Source of the DNA: Paraphaeosphaeria minitans
Taxonomy: Eukaryota > Ascomycota > Dothideomycetes > Pleosporales > Didymosphaeriaceae
Direction of reading: 5' to 3'
DNA length: 64,000 nucleotides
Assembly: GCA_015832175.1 (NCBI GenBank)
Contig: WJXW01000009.1
Span: 1,240,001 to 1,304,000 of the forward strand
The notes beneath the pieces were generated by a model. That model did not search any database and had not been told where the DNA came from. It saw only the letters and a program-made list of their open reading frames with translations. Shown piece by piece: positions 34,494 to 45,242 of the stretch; position 1 is the first letter of the stretch, and each line of letters begins with the position of its first letter. A program made the translations under genes and the position numbers.

Positions 34494-37400
34494 ATGGATC
34501 CCAACATCACAAAAGCGCTCAATGATAAGCTCTACGACAAGCGGAAAAGCGGCGCCCTCGAGCTCGAAGGCCTCATTCGCGAATCGCTCGCCGCTGGAGA
34601 TTTCGACAGGATACAGCGGATTGTCTCGCAGCTCTGCCACGAGTATGCGTATGCGGTCCACCAGCCGCACGCAAGAAATGGCGGACTCATTGGGCTGGCT
34701 GCGGCCTCGATAGCGTTGGGCCCGGTGCGTATGGACACACATCCCATGAGCACTGCTGATGTTGGCACAGGAAGTTGCTCGCTACCTCGAGGAAATCGTC
34801 CCTCCCGTGCTCGCCTGCTTCACAGACCAAGATGCCCGGGTCAGATACTACGCGTGTGAGAGCATGTACAACATTGCGAAGGTGGCCAAGGGCGAGATTC
34901 TGGTCTACTTTAACCAGGTCTTTGATGCTCTATGCAAGGTAGTACAGCCCAATCCAGGTTATCACACACCTTCGAAGAGCATGACTAACAGCAAAGACGC
35001 AGCTTGCGGCTGACAACGAACTCTCCGTCAAGAACGGAGCAGAGCTGCTTGACCGCCTGATTAAAGATATCGTAGCCGAGTCCGCAGCCTCCTACGTTTC
35101 CGTCCTCCATGCACCAGGCGATACGGCGGGCGAAGGTGCCTCCGACGACGAGAAGCCTGCCCACGAACTTCCAACTGCCTTCTCGCTCGAACGCTTTCTA
35201 CCCCTCCTTGAGGAGCGCATAAACGTCCTCAGTCCCTTCACTCGCATTTTCCTCGTGGCATGGATCATGCTGCTTGATTCCATACCTGACTTGGAGCTTG
35301 TAGCGTACCTACCGCGCTTTCTAGGTGGTCTGTTCAAGTTTCTAAGCGACGAGAACCAGGATGTCAACACAGCTACACAAACAACATTGGATAGATTTCT
35401 TAGTGAAATCCAGAAAATAGCACGCATAAAGCAGGGCATAGCGGAAAGCAAGAAGAGTCAAGCGGATGAATTCAACAAGTCGACATCTAGCTTTCGTAGC
35501 GGCGCTGATGGGGACAGCGACACAGGGAGTAGTGCGATCACAGACCGACGAGGTTCCCCGGCAGACAAGGGCGACGACGACAATGACAGCGCCTCGGTAG
35601 CGATCGAGGATGACAAGTCAGCCAGCGGTGACGGTGATTGGGTACCTGGGCAAGACGTTCAGGTTGACCATCACAAGATTCTGGGGATCCTGGTGAAATT
35701 CCTGGAGACCCCTTTTGGCGACAAAGGTGCGCATGTAATGACAGGAACCAGAATGCCCATTCTAATCCCTACTAGAAACCGAGAATCATGATATTCTCCT
35801 TACGACCCTGCGTTGGCTCGATAGCTTCTTCGAAATCTGCCCCGAAGAGATAATGCCGTTTGTTCCTAGTCTGCTCACCCACGTACTACCCAGAATGTCA
35901 CACGACATCGAGTCCATTCGCCAGGCTGCAATCAAAGTAAATGCGTCGCTAATGGATTATATTATGACGCTGTCCGACGACAGCCGTCGGTCTGACAGCA
36001 ATACCGGTGGTCAAATACAATTACCTACGTCGCTGTCCGCTCTTGGAAAAGAACTCACCGGCGCTGAGCGACGAGACTCAAATCTATCCGCGCGTATACT
36101 GAAGACTGTAATCCAGGATAGGACAGACGTGAGATCCCTTGACAGTAAGGGTACACGGACTCCCACGCCAGCTGAAGAGCGCGGTCTTTCACCACAGAAA
36201 ATCCCAGAGCTCGACTACCAAGCTGCTGTCAACGCTCTCACTCTCCAGTTCTTGAACGAACATGAGGCTACTCGTGTAGCCGCGATCGCGTGGCTGATAA
36301 TGCTGCACAGGATGGCGCCAGGCAAAGTACGCTATTTACTATCCTGTCGCCGCGCGGACATTGCTGACGGGCATTTACAGATCCTGTCGGTGGAGGACGG
36401 GACCTTCCCTGCTCTCCTCAAGACACTCTCCGATCCTTCCGAAGCGGTTGTGACTCGCGACCTCTTACTCCTATCGCAGATTTCAAAGAACAGCGATGAT
36501 TCATATTTCACATCCTTCATGGTTAACCTCCTGAAGCTGTTCTGTACGGACCGGCGATTGCTGGAAACAAGAGGCAATCTGATTATACGTCAATTATGCG
36601 TTACTCTGAGCGCAGAAAGGATATACCGCACGATGGCAGATTGCCTTGAGAAGGACGAAGTAGGTGTAGCTGTACAAGGTCCCTAAAGCACATTTATTGA
36701 CTACGTCTAGGATGTCGAGTTCGCGAGTATCATGGTCCAGAATTTGAACAACAACCTGATTACAGCTCCCGAGCTGGCAGATCTTCGCAAAAGACTTCGG
36801 AACCTCGACTCCCGAGATGGCCAATCCTTTTTCGTGTCCCTGTTCAAGTCATGGTGCCACAATGCGGTTGCTACATTTTCGCTTTGTCTGCTAGCCCAGG
36901 CGTATGAGCAAGCTTATCACCTTCTCCAAATCTTGTACGTACAAGTCACAAGCTCGGATGACGGGTAAGCGCTGACCGGGACAGTGCCGATCTCGAAATG
37001 ACCGTCAATATGTTGATTCAGATTGACAAGCTCGTCCAGCTACTGGAATCACCTGTGTTCACCTGTAAGCAACCCACCATGTTCACAAAGGCTCCTCTAA
37101 TGCAGCTAGACCTCCGAATGCAGCTCCTCGAACCGGAACGATTTCCACACCTCTACAAATGTCTCTACGGCCTCCTCATGCTCCTACCCCAATCATCTGC
37201 CTTCGCAGCACTGAAGAATCGGCTGAACAGCGTCTCTGCCATCGGCTACCTCCACATGGCGCCTCGCGGGTACGTTCCTACTTCCAATTTCAATCACTTG
37301 AGACAAAAGAGCTCAGAGACCGGTTCTCCCAGTGCCCCTCCCAGTACTCTTGGAAACTCTGGATCCTTTGAGCGATCGAACCGACTCAAAGCAAGGGACG

Positions 37401-37702
37401 AGGGTGGCGTCAAGTGGGTGGAGTTGCTGGACAAATTCAAGAACACACAAGAGCGGGCGCGGAAGAACGCAAGGTTGGCGAGTCTCGGCGAGGATATCGG
37501 TGTTGGTATGAGCCCAGTGGAGAAGGAGAAGGGCCCTCCGGAAGTGCCGCCAAAGCATGTCAGGTTGCCTGGGCCCGCGGCCCCCGTCGGACGGCCTTTG
37601 CCGTCGCCTGCAGGACAGACTCCGGGACACAAGCCACGGGGCAGCTTGGGTGGATTGGGTAGGTTTGCTGGCGGTGTGGCAGGGCGCAACAAGAAGAAGT
37701 AG
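34494..37702 (+). CDS. VAC14: VAC14, scaffold of the Fab1/PIKfyve complex
   Basis: Eight exons: 34494-34724, 34771-34938, 35003-35726, 35776-36326, 36381-36659, 36711-36934, 36985-37064 and 37110-37702. All phases close, giving about 949 residues. The N-terminal HEAT-repeat part is clear ([17 protein letters not shown] ... [20 protein letters not shown] and [18 protein letters not shown], then [18 protein letters not shown]). The Fig4-binding region follows ([37 protein letters not shown], then [20 protein letters not shown]). The tail is basic and Pro-rich. VAC14 holds the lipid kinase Fab1 and phosphatase Fig4 together on the vacuole/late endosome to make PI(3,5)P2. The last intron is only 45 bp, in frame and without a stop. 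Confidence 0.94.
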
Positions 37703-37810
37703 CACCTTGTTCGCTCTCCCGTTCTTGTACTCTTTGGATGCATTGCGACTGGAGTTGGGAGCTGACTTCGGTTTTCTTCGAACTCAGGGCGGCGAATGCG
37801 TAGGCCTTCT

Positions 37811-38704
37811 TCAGCGATGCTTGCCTTTTCTGTAGCGAATCCCATCATCAGGCTTATCGTTGGATCCCGATGCACTGCCAGCTTCCTTGTTCTCACTCCC
37901 GTCTATCACCCAGCTCTGCACAATATTTTTGATTTCGGGCTTCTTCTTCTCCTTCTTCTTCGCCTCGGCAATGCTCCTCACGTAGCCGCTGTAGACCACA
38001 ACCTCGGCGATAGCAACGACTCCGCTCCCTACCATGCTCAAACCCAGCCTTTTCGGAACGCTCCAGTGCCTCGCAGCCACCCAAATGAACACGGCGCACG
38101 CTACAACAGAGACCAAGACGTTGATGATGAGAATGATCTGGCGGTGTACCTCCTCGTAGCTCAGATCGTCTTCGTCCACCTTGTTGTATGGCGTGGAAAG
38201 CGAGAACGGCGTCGCGGTATTGGGAAAATGTTGTGAGAAGGTCTCGGTCTTCGCAAGGGGGTCCGGGTTTAGCATGCGTTTGTAGACGCGGGCTTCTTCT
38301 TCGGCGCGGAGACGGGCCATGAGGGCTTTGTATTCGCGGGTGGGCTCTTTCTTGGGCGGGGGAGGGGCGATGTAGACGGTCGAGTTGCGGAGGAGGGCGT
38401 GGAGCGTGACGGGTATGGGCTCTTTGGAATTCTCTTCGCCTTCTTCTTCTTCTTCTTCCTCTTCGCCGTGTGGTGTATCCTCTCGTCGCTTCACGCTCTC
38501 GGTATCGCTGGATATACGGGCAGCGTGTCTCTTCAAGAGCCTCGAGAGATCGATCAGTTGGCTGTGCGAGATGGGGTTTCCGAGCTTCGCCTCTGCGAGT
38601 GGGGGATCGTCTGGCTGCTGTAGTTTCGCATACTCGTCCGGGGCGACCTGTTCAGCTCTGGCAAGCGCGCACACCGCGCCTGCCGTCATGGTCAGCAACA
38701 CCAT
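37811..38704 (-). CDS. VMA12: V-ATPase assembly factor, VMA12/TMEM199 type
   Basis: Single exon; I choose the ATG at 38704 (MVLLTMTAGAVCALARAEQ, 297 residues). An upstream in-frame ATG at 38815 adds 37 residues that do not look family-like. The luminal/cytosolic part is charged, with a run of Glu (GAA/GAG) near residues 80-90. The conserved block EYKALMARLRAEEEARVYKRML is followed by a motif region NKVDEDDLSYEEVHRQI. Two hydrophobic helices come next (IILIINVLVSVVACAVFIWV and GLSMVGSGVVAIAEVVVY), then a Lys-rich tail. Vma12 is an ER membrane protein needed to assemble the Vo sector. It diverges from COQ1 with 130-250 bp between starts. Confidence 0.85.
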   Translation of the reverse strand: MVLLTMTAGAVCALARAEQVAPDEYAKLQQPDDPPLAEAKLGNPISHSQLIDLSRLLKRHAARISSDTESVKRREDTPHGEEEEEEEEGEENSKEPIPVTLHALLRNSTVYIAPPPPKKEPTREYKALMARLRAEEEARVYKRMLNPDPLAKTETFSQHFPNTATPFSLSTPYNKVDEDDLSYEEVHRQIILIINVLVSVVACAVFIWVAARHWSVPKRLGLSMVGSGVVAIAEVVVYSGYVRSIAEAKKKEKKKPEIKNIVQSWVIDGSENKEAGSASGSNDKPDDGIRYRKGKHR

Positions 38705-38834
38705 GGCGAGTGAGTGTTGTAGAGTTCCGCAGATGAGATCAGCACTGCAGTTGTGCCTGGTGCCCGGTGCATGATCGGCACCAAATCCCGCCGACGGCTT
38801 GGCTGCAGAGAGCACTAATCATTACCGCTAGTAA

Positions 38835-40340
38835 ATGCTCCAGTCTTTTCCGATATCTCCCATTGCCAGCTCGTCGCAACTCGTTTCAGCCGAAGCAATC
38901 TTTCGAATCGCCTCAATTACACCTACAGTGACCGCCGCTGCAACCATATTTTCGATGACGAGTCGAGTGCCACGACTCGCGACGAGTTTGGCCGCGAGAA
39001 GCTCGCAGCGGTGCAACTGCCCGAGCTCCCCAGCAAACAACATCACAACCCTTTACCACCCCTCGCGCCGGCGGAACCAGTCGTCTTGGGCCGCCGCTGT
39101 CACCGCCGCACAGCATGTTTTCAACCCGCCTCCGCCCGACCCAAAAGCTCCCATATCAGTGGATCCGTTCCAGACGGTTGCAAAAGAGTTAAAGTTTTTG
39201 ACGGGAAACATCAGGCAGTTGGTTGGGTCAGGACACCCGACGCTGGACACGGTTGCGAAGTATTACACGCAGAGTGAGGGCAAGTATGTGCGGCCGATGC
39301 TGGTGCTGCTCATGAGCCGAGCAACGGCCCTGACGCCAAAGATTTCGAGGGAAAGCAGTCCGCTTTCCGTCAACAGACCCTTTGCGAGCCCCAGCGTGCT
39401 TTCAGACGAGAACCCCTCCGCGCCAGACGCAGAGTACCCCAGCGTATCTTCCCTCTCGAACGACAACGCCTACCTCTCCGAAGACTCGGACATCCTCCCA
39501 TCACAGCGTCGCCTCGCCGAAATCACAGAGCTCATCCACACCGCCTCGCTCCTCCACGACGATGTAATTGACCACTCAGTATCGCGCCGCTCCGCGCCCT
39601 CCGCGAACATGGAGTTCGGCAACAAGATGGCTGTACTGGCGGGCGATTTCCTCCTGGGCAGAGCATCCGTAGCCCTCGCGCGCCTCCGCGATCCCGAAGT
39701 CACTGAGCTCCTCGCCTCCGTCATCGCGAACCTCGTTGAAGGCGAATTCATGCAGCTTAAGAATACCGCTTCCGACGAGCGCAACCCCGTCTGGACCGAG
39801 AATACTCTTACCTACTACCTCCAAAAGACCTACCTCAAGTCCGCATCGCTCATCTCCAAATCTTGCCGCGCTGCTGCGATCCTGAGAGGGAGCTCGCCAG
39901 AGGTCGTCGAGGCTTCATATCAGTACGGGAAGAACATTGGTCTGGCATTCCAGCTTGTGGACGATATGCTGGATTATACGATTAGCGGGGAGGAGCTGGG
40001 CAAGCCTGCGGGTGCGGACCTGGAACTGGGACTTGCGACTGCCCCACTGCTTTTCGCGTGGAAGGACAACAAGAGCCTTGGGAAGCTCGTGGGCAGGAAG
40101 TTCTCTGAGCCCGGTGACGTGCAGAAGGTAGGTTACTTGGAGAGGACGTCGAGTTTACAATCTGACTGACTTTGGCAGGCACGCGACATGGTTGCTGAAA
40201 GCTCTGGACTGGAACAGACACGCGCTTTGGCACAGGAATATGTCGACAAGGCCATCCAGTCAATAGCATTCTTCCCGAACAGCGACGCGAAGACCGGACT
40301 GATCGAGATGTGCACCAAAGTCATGAAGAGGAGGAAATGA
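38835..40340 (+). CDS. COQ1: Hexaprenyl/polyprenyl diphosphate synthase COQ1 (mitochondrial)
   Basis: Exon 1 runs from 38835 or 38955 to 40127; a 51 bp intron (GTAGGT, branch CTGAC, acceptor GCAG) leads to exon 2 at 40179-40340. Starting at 38955 (MTSRVPRLATSLAARSSQRC) gives 444 residues and a good mitochondrial presequence; starting at 38835 adds 40 residues. Trans-prenyltransferase motifs are GKYVRPMLVLLMSRA, the first Asp-rich motif LLHDDVIDHS, GNKMAVLAGDFLLGRA and the second Asp-rich motif QLVDDMLDY, followed by GLATAPLLFAW. It makes the isoprenoid tail of ubiquinone. A ~60-residue Ser/Pro-rich insertion after the GKYVRP block is usual in fungal enzymes. Confidence 0.93.
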
Positions 40341-40644
40341 GCGGTCGCAAGGTGAAGACCAACCCTGAAAAGCTGCACACGTGGCTTCTTGTATTATTAC
40401 GTATTGCCAACACGTGGCGGGGTATCCCCAAGGTCTAGGGTTTCTGAGGGCTGGGAGAGGAGACAAAACTCGCGGTCGTGACTCTGGACATGGCGGTATT
40501 CACATTCTGTACATATACTGTAGTGTCTATCCCGCGTCAGAGCGGGCATGATGTGCATTTGCCGGGATAAGTAATCCAATATGGTTCTTATTTGCGCGTC
40601 TTCAAGCGGGGTATCGAAAAAATACACTATCCAAAGAAAGAGGT

Positions 40645-42009
40645 TCAGCTCTCGGTGAACGTGTTCGACGGGAGCGTCTCCGGGTCGTAGCCGTTGGCAG
40701 ACGTACTGGCACCTGCAACGGCTTCCAGAACAGCTTCCGGTGGTGGAACGGTCTCCTTCCAAACGCGCACCGTCCGATCCAGACTTCCACTCGCGATGAG
40801 CTTCTCTGTAGGGTGGGTGTCCACGGACAGCACAGCTTCCGAGTGTCCGCCCTCGAGCCTCTGCAGCACATTCTTCGTGCTTACGTCCCAGAGGACGATG
40901 CCCCCCTCCTCACTGCCAGACACCACAAACGCGTATTCGTACGGCGGCTCAGCGCCATAAGTTCCAAACGCGCCGGCAAGACTGTACTTGTTGTTGGTAT
41001 GCCCCTGGTATGTCTTCACACACTTGCCCTTCCCTTCAATGTAGTTCCATAACCGGATGCTCGAGTCCAGCGTCCAGGCCAGCACGTACTTCCCATTTGG
41101 CGAGAAAATGACGGACGTCACGGGCGCGTTGTCCTCGTGGATCAGCGTGCGTAGACACTGGCCTGTGCTGGTATCCCACACTCGTATCAAGCCGTCGTGC
41201 GAACAGCTCGTGATGAGCGTGCCGTCGCGCACGAAATCGACGCCGCCGACCGGATCGGAATGCGCAGGCAGAGAGCGCATCACGCGCGCGGCTCGGACGT
41301 CCCAGAGATAAACGGCTTCATCGAAGGACCCGCTGACCAGCATGTTGCCTTTGGGTGAGAACGCAATGGCGTAGACGTAATTGTGGTGGCCGATCAAGGG
41401 TGTTGGGTGCGCCATGCCGGTTGAAATGTCCCACAGTCGTATTGACTTGTCGTCTGAGCCGGAGGCGAGTACTTTGGAGTCAGGCGACCAGGATATGGTG
41501 GAGATGCCAGCAAGGTGGCCTTCGAGCGTGTGTTCAAGGGCGCCAGTTCGGGCGTCCCAGATCTTGATGGTGCAGTCTGCGGAGGAGCTTGCTATCCAGC
41601 GGCCGTCGGGGGAGAACTTGACGGAAGTTACGCCCTTTTTATGCCCGCGTAGAATCAGGGACTGTTTGTAGTGTAGTTGTGTGGGCTTCGGTGGAGGTGG
41701 GGTCATTTGCGGGCTCGCGGAGCGCCGTTGAGACGAGGTTCGAGATCCGGACCTTGATCGCGAACGTGAAGGTGTATGTGATCGCGATCTAGATCGAGGG
41801 CTCATACGATCTCTGTAGTATTCTCGGTCGTCTTCGCCGTGGTCTCTGCTATAGCGGCGTGGCCGTTCCGCCAGCCTAAAACCTGGAGAGCCATTGGGCG
41901 GAGTATGCGATGCGGAGCGCTTGCGCGGAGGTGAGCCAGTATGATTATCGTCGTCGTCATCTTCTCTTCGTCTTTTGGGCGATGTTGCACGGTCACGGTC
42001 GTGGGCCAT
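40645..42009 (-). CDS. SWD3: WDR5/Swd3-type WD40 protein with RS-rich N-terminus
   Basis: Intronless, 454 residues. Residues 1-~110 are disordered and rich in Arg/Ser dipeptides (for example SRSRSHTPSRSRSRSGSRTS) and acidic residues. From about residue 115 a seven-bladed WD40 propeller follows, with a clean series of repeats: LILRGHKKGVTSVKFSPDGR...IKIWD, LEGHLAGISTISWSPDSK...IRLWD, LIGHHNYVYAIAFSPKGN...VYLWD, then VRVWD-like blades to LDRTVRVWK. The order and spacing match WDR5/Swd3, a core subunit of COMPASS (Set1) that positions H3K4 methylation. The long RS-rich extension is not part of yeast Swd3. It diverges from ISC1, with 177 bp between starts. Confidence 0.88.
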   Translation of the reverse strand: MAHDRDRATSPKRRREDDDDDNHTGSPPRKRSASHTPPNGSPGFRLAERPRRYSRDHGEDDREYYRDRMSPRSRSRSHTPSRSRSRSGSRTSSQRRSASPQMTPPPPKPTQLHYKQSLILRGHKKGVTSVKFSPDGRWIASSSADCTIKIWDARTGALEHTLEGHLAGISTISWSPDSKVLASGSDDKSIRLWDISTGMAHPTPLIGHHNYVYAIAFSPKGNMLVSGSFDEAVYLWDVRAARVMRSLPAHSDPVGGVDFVRDGTLITSCSHDGLIRVWDTSTGQCLRTLIHEDNAPVTSVIFSPNGKYVLAWTLDSSIRLWNYIEGKGKCVKTYQGHTNNKYSLAGAFGTYGAEPPYEYAFVVSGSEEGGIVLWDVSTKNVLQRLEGGHSEAVLSVDTHPTEKLIASGSLDRTVRVWKETVPPPEAVLEAVAGASTSANGYDPETLPSNTFTES

Positions 42010-42186
42010 GTTGGATGGTTGTCTATGCAGGGTGGAGCGGAACGCGCCGTGCCAAACGCGCGCTGCAATTATTCTGCCACGCTACAGGCTCACCGCCTGC
42101 TCGGTGAATGCAAGGAACCCTGATCCCTGCAGGCTTACAGCGTCATTTCAATAACGCCTCTCCATCTTTCTGGGTTTCTATTTCTC

Positions 42187-43678
42187 ATGCACAAGCGCCC
42201 AGAATCGCCCTTGATGATTGAGCAAACGAGCCAACCACCCGCCAGCTTGCGCATCCTCTCGCTCAACTGCTGGGGGTTGAAGTACATCGCCAAGCTCCGC
42301 AATGAGCGCCTCACTGAAATCGCGAACCAGATCGCCTCCGCAGACCCTCCGCCAGACATCGTAGGCTTGCAAGAGTGCTGGACTCAACGAGACTACGATG
42401 TTATCCGAGAGAAGACGAAACATTTTCTTCCTTTCGGAAAGTTCTACTTCAGCGGCATATTCGGAGGTGGATTGGTGATATTGTCAAGATGGCCGATCGA
42501 GGAGAGCAGCATGGCACAATATCCCCTGAACGGACGGCCGGCGGCCTTCTACAGGGGCGACTGGTTCGTGGGCAAGGGAGTGGCATATGCGCGGATACGT
42601 ATGGGCCCAACAAGGAGGGACATCGCAGAAGTCTTCTGCACGCATGTACGAAACCTTCGTCGAGCGTTGAAATATCCGCTGACAGTTTCAGCTTCACGCA
42701 CCATATGAGACTGAACCACACGATTCCTACATATGCCACCGGACAGCACAGGCATGGGAGATAGCAAAGCTCATGCGTGGGGCTGCCGAACGCGGACACC
42801 TTGTTATAGGCCTAGGAGATTTCAACATGACGCCGTTGTCTCTCGCACATCGTATTATTGAGACACACTCGCGCGCGCGCGACGTATGGCGGGTCCTTTA
42901 CCCGAACTCTTCACTTGGCGCAGCAAAAGACAAAGTGGAGCAAATGCGGAACGTCCCAATGCCCAACGCCGAGTACAACCTCACCAACAACGGTGCCACG
43001 TGCGACAGCGCACTGAATACCTGGCGATGGAACAAAGCACATAGCCAGCGATTGGCAAAAGGCGAGAACGTGCAGATAGAGCCCACCGTGGACGACCCCA
43101 ACGCGAAGCGCCTCGACTACATCTTCTTCAGCAGCGGCTCACACCATGATGCGACAAATGGGCATCCGAGCGCAGAATGGTCACTCAAGGAAGGGAACGT
43201 AGGCATGACGGCTAGGCATCCGACTCTATACTGCTCTCTCAGCGACCATTTCTCCGTCGAGGCCACGTTGGTTCGCAACCTCGACGAGCCGCGCGCCACC
43301 ACGTCAAACGGCCCTTACGCACTTCCAGAGGCGTATCTTCCTATTGAAATCTACGACGACATTCTTACCACAATTGCTAAATATGACAATCGTGAGCGTA
43401 TTCAGCGCCGGTTACGTCTCGGCCACTTCGGCTTCCAATTATCTCTCACCATTGGCTGTTTGATTGGCGTGTGGTGGGTACCGCACAACTACGTCGCGTT
43501 CATCTTGATGCTGATCAGCTCACTGAGCTTGAGCGTTGGAGTCATTGACGGACTGATGGGTCTCCTGTTTGTGAGTAGCGAACTGAGGGCCCTGAAGGAG
43601 TTTGAGTGGGAGGTGAGAAATACCAAGGAAAGAGCGCTGGCGAGATCAGCAAAAGAGGACCTCTCTGCCACGTCCTGA
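42187..43678 (+). CDS. ISC1: Inositol phosphosphingolipid phospholipase C (neutral sphingomyelinase family)
   Basis: Exon 1 is 42187-42645, a 46 bp intron (GTACGA, branch CTGAC, acceptor TCAG), exon 2 42692-43678; about 481 residues. Endonuclease/exonuclease/phosphatase-fold residues are seen: LSLNCWG (metal Asn), GLQECW (Glu), HAPYE across the splice, GLGDFNMTP, KRLDYIFF and SDHFSVEA (catalytic His). Two adjacent hydrophobic helices lie near the C-terminus (FQLSLTIGCLIGVWWV and FILMLISSLSLSVGVIDGLM), as in ISC1 and nSMase1. The enzyme hydrolyses inositol phosphosphingolipids to ceramides in the ER and mitochondrial outer membrane. Confidence 0.93.
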
Positions 43679-45242
43679 AAATGAAGCTGGCACGGAATGC
43701 CGTGGGTGTGGACGAAGTGGCAGCGCGATGAAGAAGGTATTGATAGAGCGAAGCTTAGACACGCCATTTGGCGTACAATGCAGTAGTGCACACGGTTGTC
43801 GATAAACTGCTCCGTCATTGAGGGAAGACACTATTTCAAAACACAAGACGACATGTTTTTTCCCGTGTTGTGACGTACTTCACGATCCGAAGATTTGGAA
43901 TTGGTCACCGAAGCGCTGTAGAAGACACCCCTGTCAAGTACATGTCCTAGACTTCGAGCGATCAGCTGTTCTCTAGTTACAAATGCAGGCTTACCCGACA
44001 GGTTGAGCTGTATCATCCTCCCCTCGGAAGGCTTCGCCGCTGCTTCCCAGGTAGTCTACCGGTGCACCCACTCCGCAGCCACGACGCGTATCTCCAACAA
44101 GGAAGGCCTTTTTGCAAGGTCAATCTGGTACCTTCGCGTCCTCGTGCAAGCCACGGAAACCCGCATTGCACGAACGCGATTGGGTGCCGAAACACGACCA
44201 ATCTCAAACAGTCGGCCTGACTCAGTACAGGTATGTGCTCACCGAAAGAAAAGAAAAGAAAAGAAAAGAAAAGAAAAGAAAAGAAAAGAAAAGAAAAGAA
44301 AAGAAAAGAAAAGAAAAGAAAAGAAAAGAAAAGAAAAGAAAAGAAAAGAAAAGAAAAGAAAAGAAAAGAAAAGAAAAGAAAAGAAAAACGGATCTCACTG
44401 TCACTTCGCAAAGTAGAACGGGACTTTCGGAGGGGTATGTGCATGTAGGAGGGATGGCACGTCTCGAGTCTTTCGAGCATAGATCTATATCAGGATCCTC
44501 TCTCTGCAAAGTCTTGCTCCTTCGCGAGGCATTCATCTAAGCGGATGGCCGAGTGCGTTCCTCATGCAGAAGCTATGGGCAACGACGCAAAACGGCACTG
44601 CGATCCTATACCTAGGTGTTACCTTGCAGCGGAATCTCAATCAGCCTGACGAATATTGTATTGAAACAAAGGGCAAATGTAAACGGCTACGATGGATTAC
44701 ATACAATTGTTCCAAAGAAAGAAAAGCCATTGAAGATTACACTTTCTAAAGATGGGAGCCCGATGGGAAAAGAAACCTTGCCTGAACTAGGTTCGACGAT
44801 GTGCTCGCTGAGACCACACGAATATGCATGCATAGGAGACAGCGGACCATGTCACGGACCAAAGACCGAAAGGATGTGATGTAAAGTTTGGAGATAATAT
44901 TCTAGTAGTACATTCATGCGCAAGACTATATGCTAATTCGTTTCGTTCTGTTGGTATCGTGAGGAGAAGTGGAAAGCCGATGCGTTACCCAGTTGAACGC
45001 CCCAGTGGTGATGAAAGCCAAACCGAAAAGAAAACCTGAGTGAGACCAGTGAAAGGTGTGATGCGCCGTTCCCGCCCGATAAAGCCGTGCCGCCGCCGCC
45101 CTGCTGTCTCCTGACCATGCTTATGCAAAGACATCCAGCCCACGCCGTAGCCGCCCCTGCCCAAATCTATGCCGTAAATTCTTGCCAAAAAGACCATTCT
45201 CCTCTGCTGTGGAGTCGTATTCCGTGCGCAACAACATCCCCG
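43679..45242. other. Intergenic region with a long pentanucleotide microsatellite
   Basis: 1.56 kb between convergent genes. The only clear structure is the AAAAG array. Open frames through that array (poly KEKKR on one strand, poly FFSFL on the other) are artefacts of a 5-base period. No gene is supported. Confidence 0.6.
44244..44388. repeat. (AAAAG)n microsatellite, about 29 copies
   Basis: 145 bp of nearly perfect tandem AAAAG (written as GAAAA/AAGAA depending on phase). Purine-only on the plus strand, able in principle to form triplex DNA. Its near-perfection suggests recent expansion. Confidence 0.97.

Noticed and set aside
44003..44540. ORFs of 70-155 codons with KEKKR or FFSFL repeats
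   Set aside because: They are made by the AAAAG array, which is open in several frames on both strands.
44538..44620. GCGGATGGCCGAG at 44542, like the start of tRNA-Ser/Leu
   Set aside because: No anticodon stem, T arm or B box follows; too short to call even a tRNA fragment.
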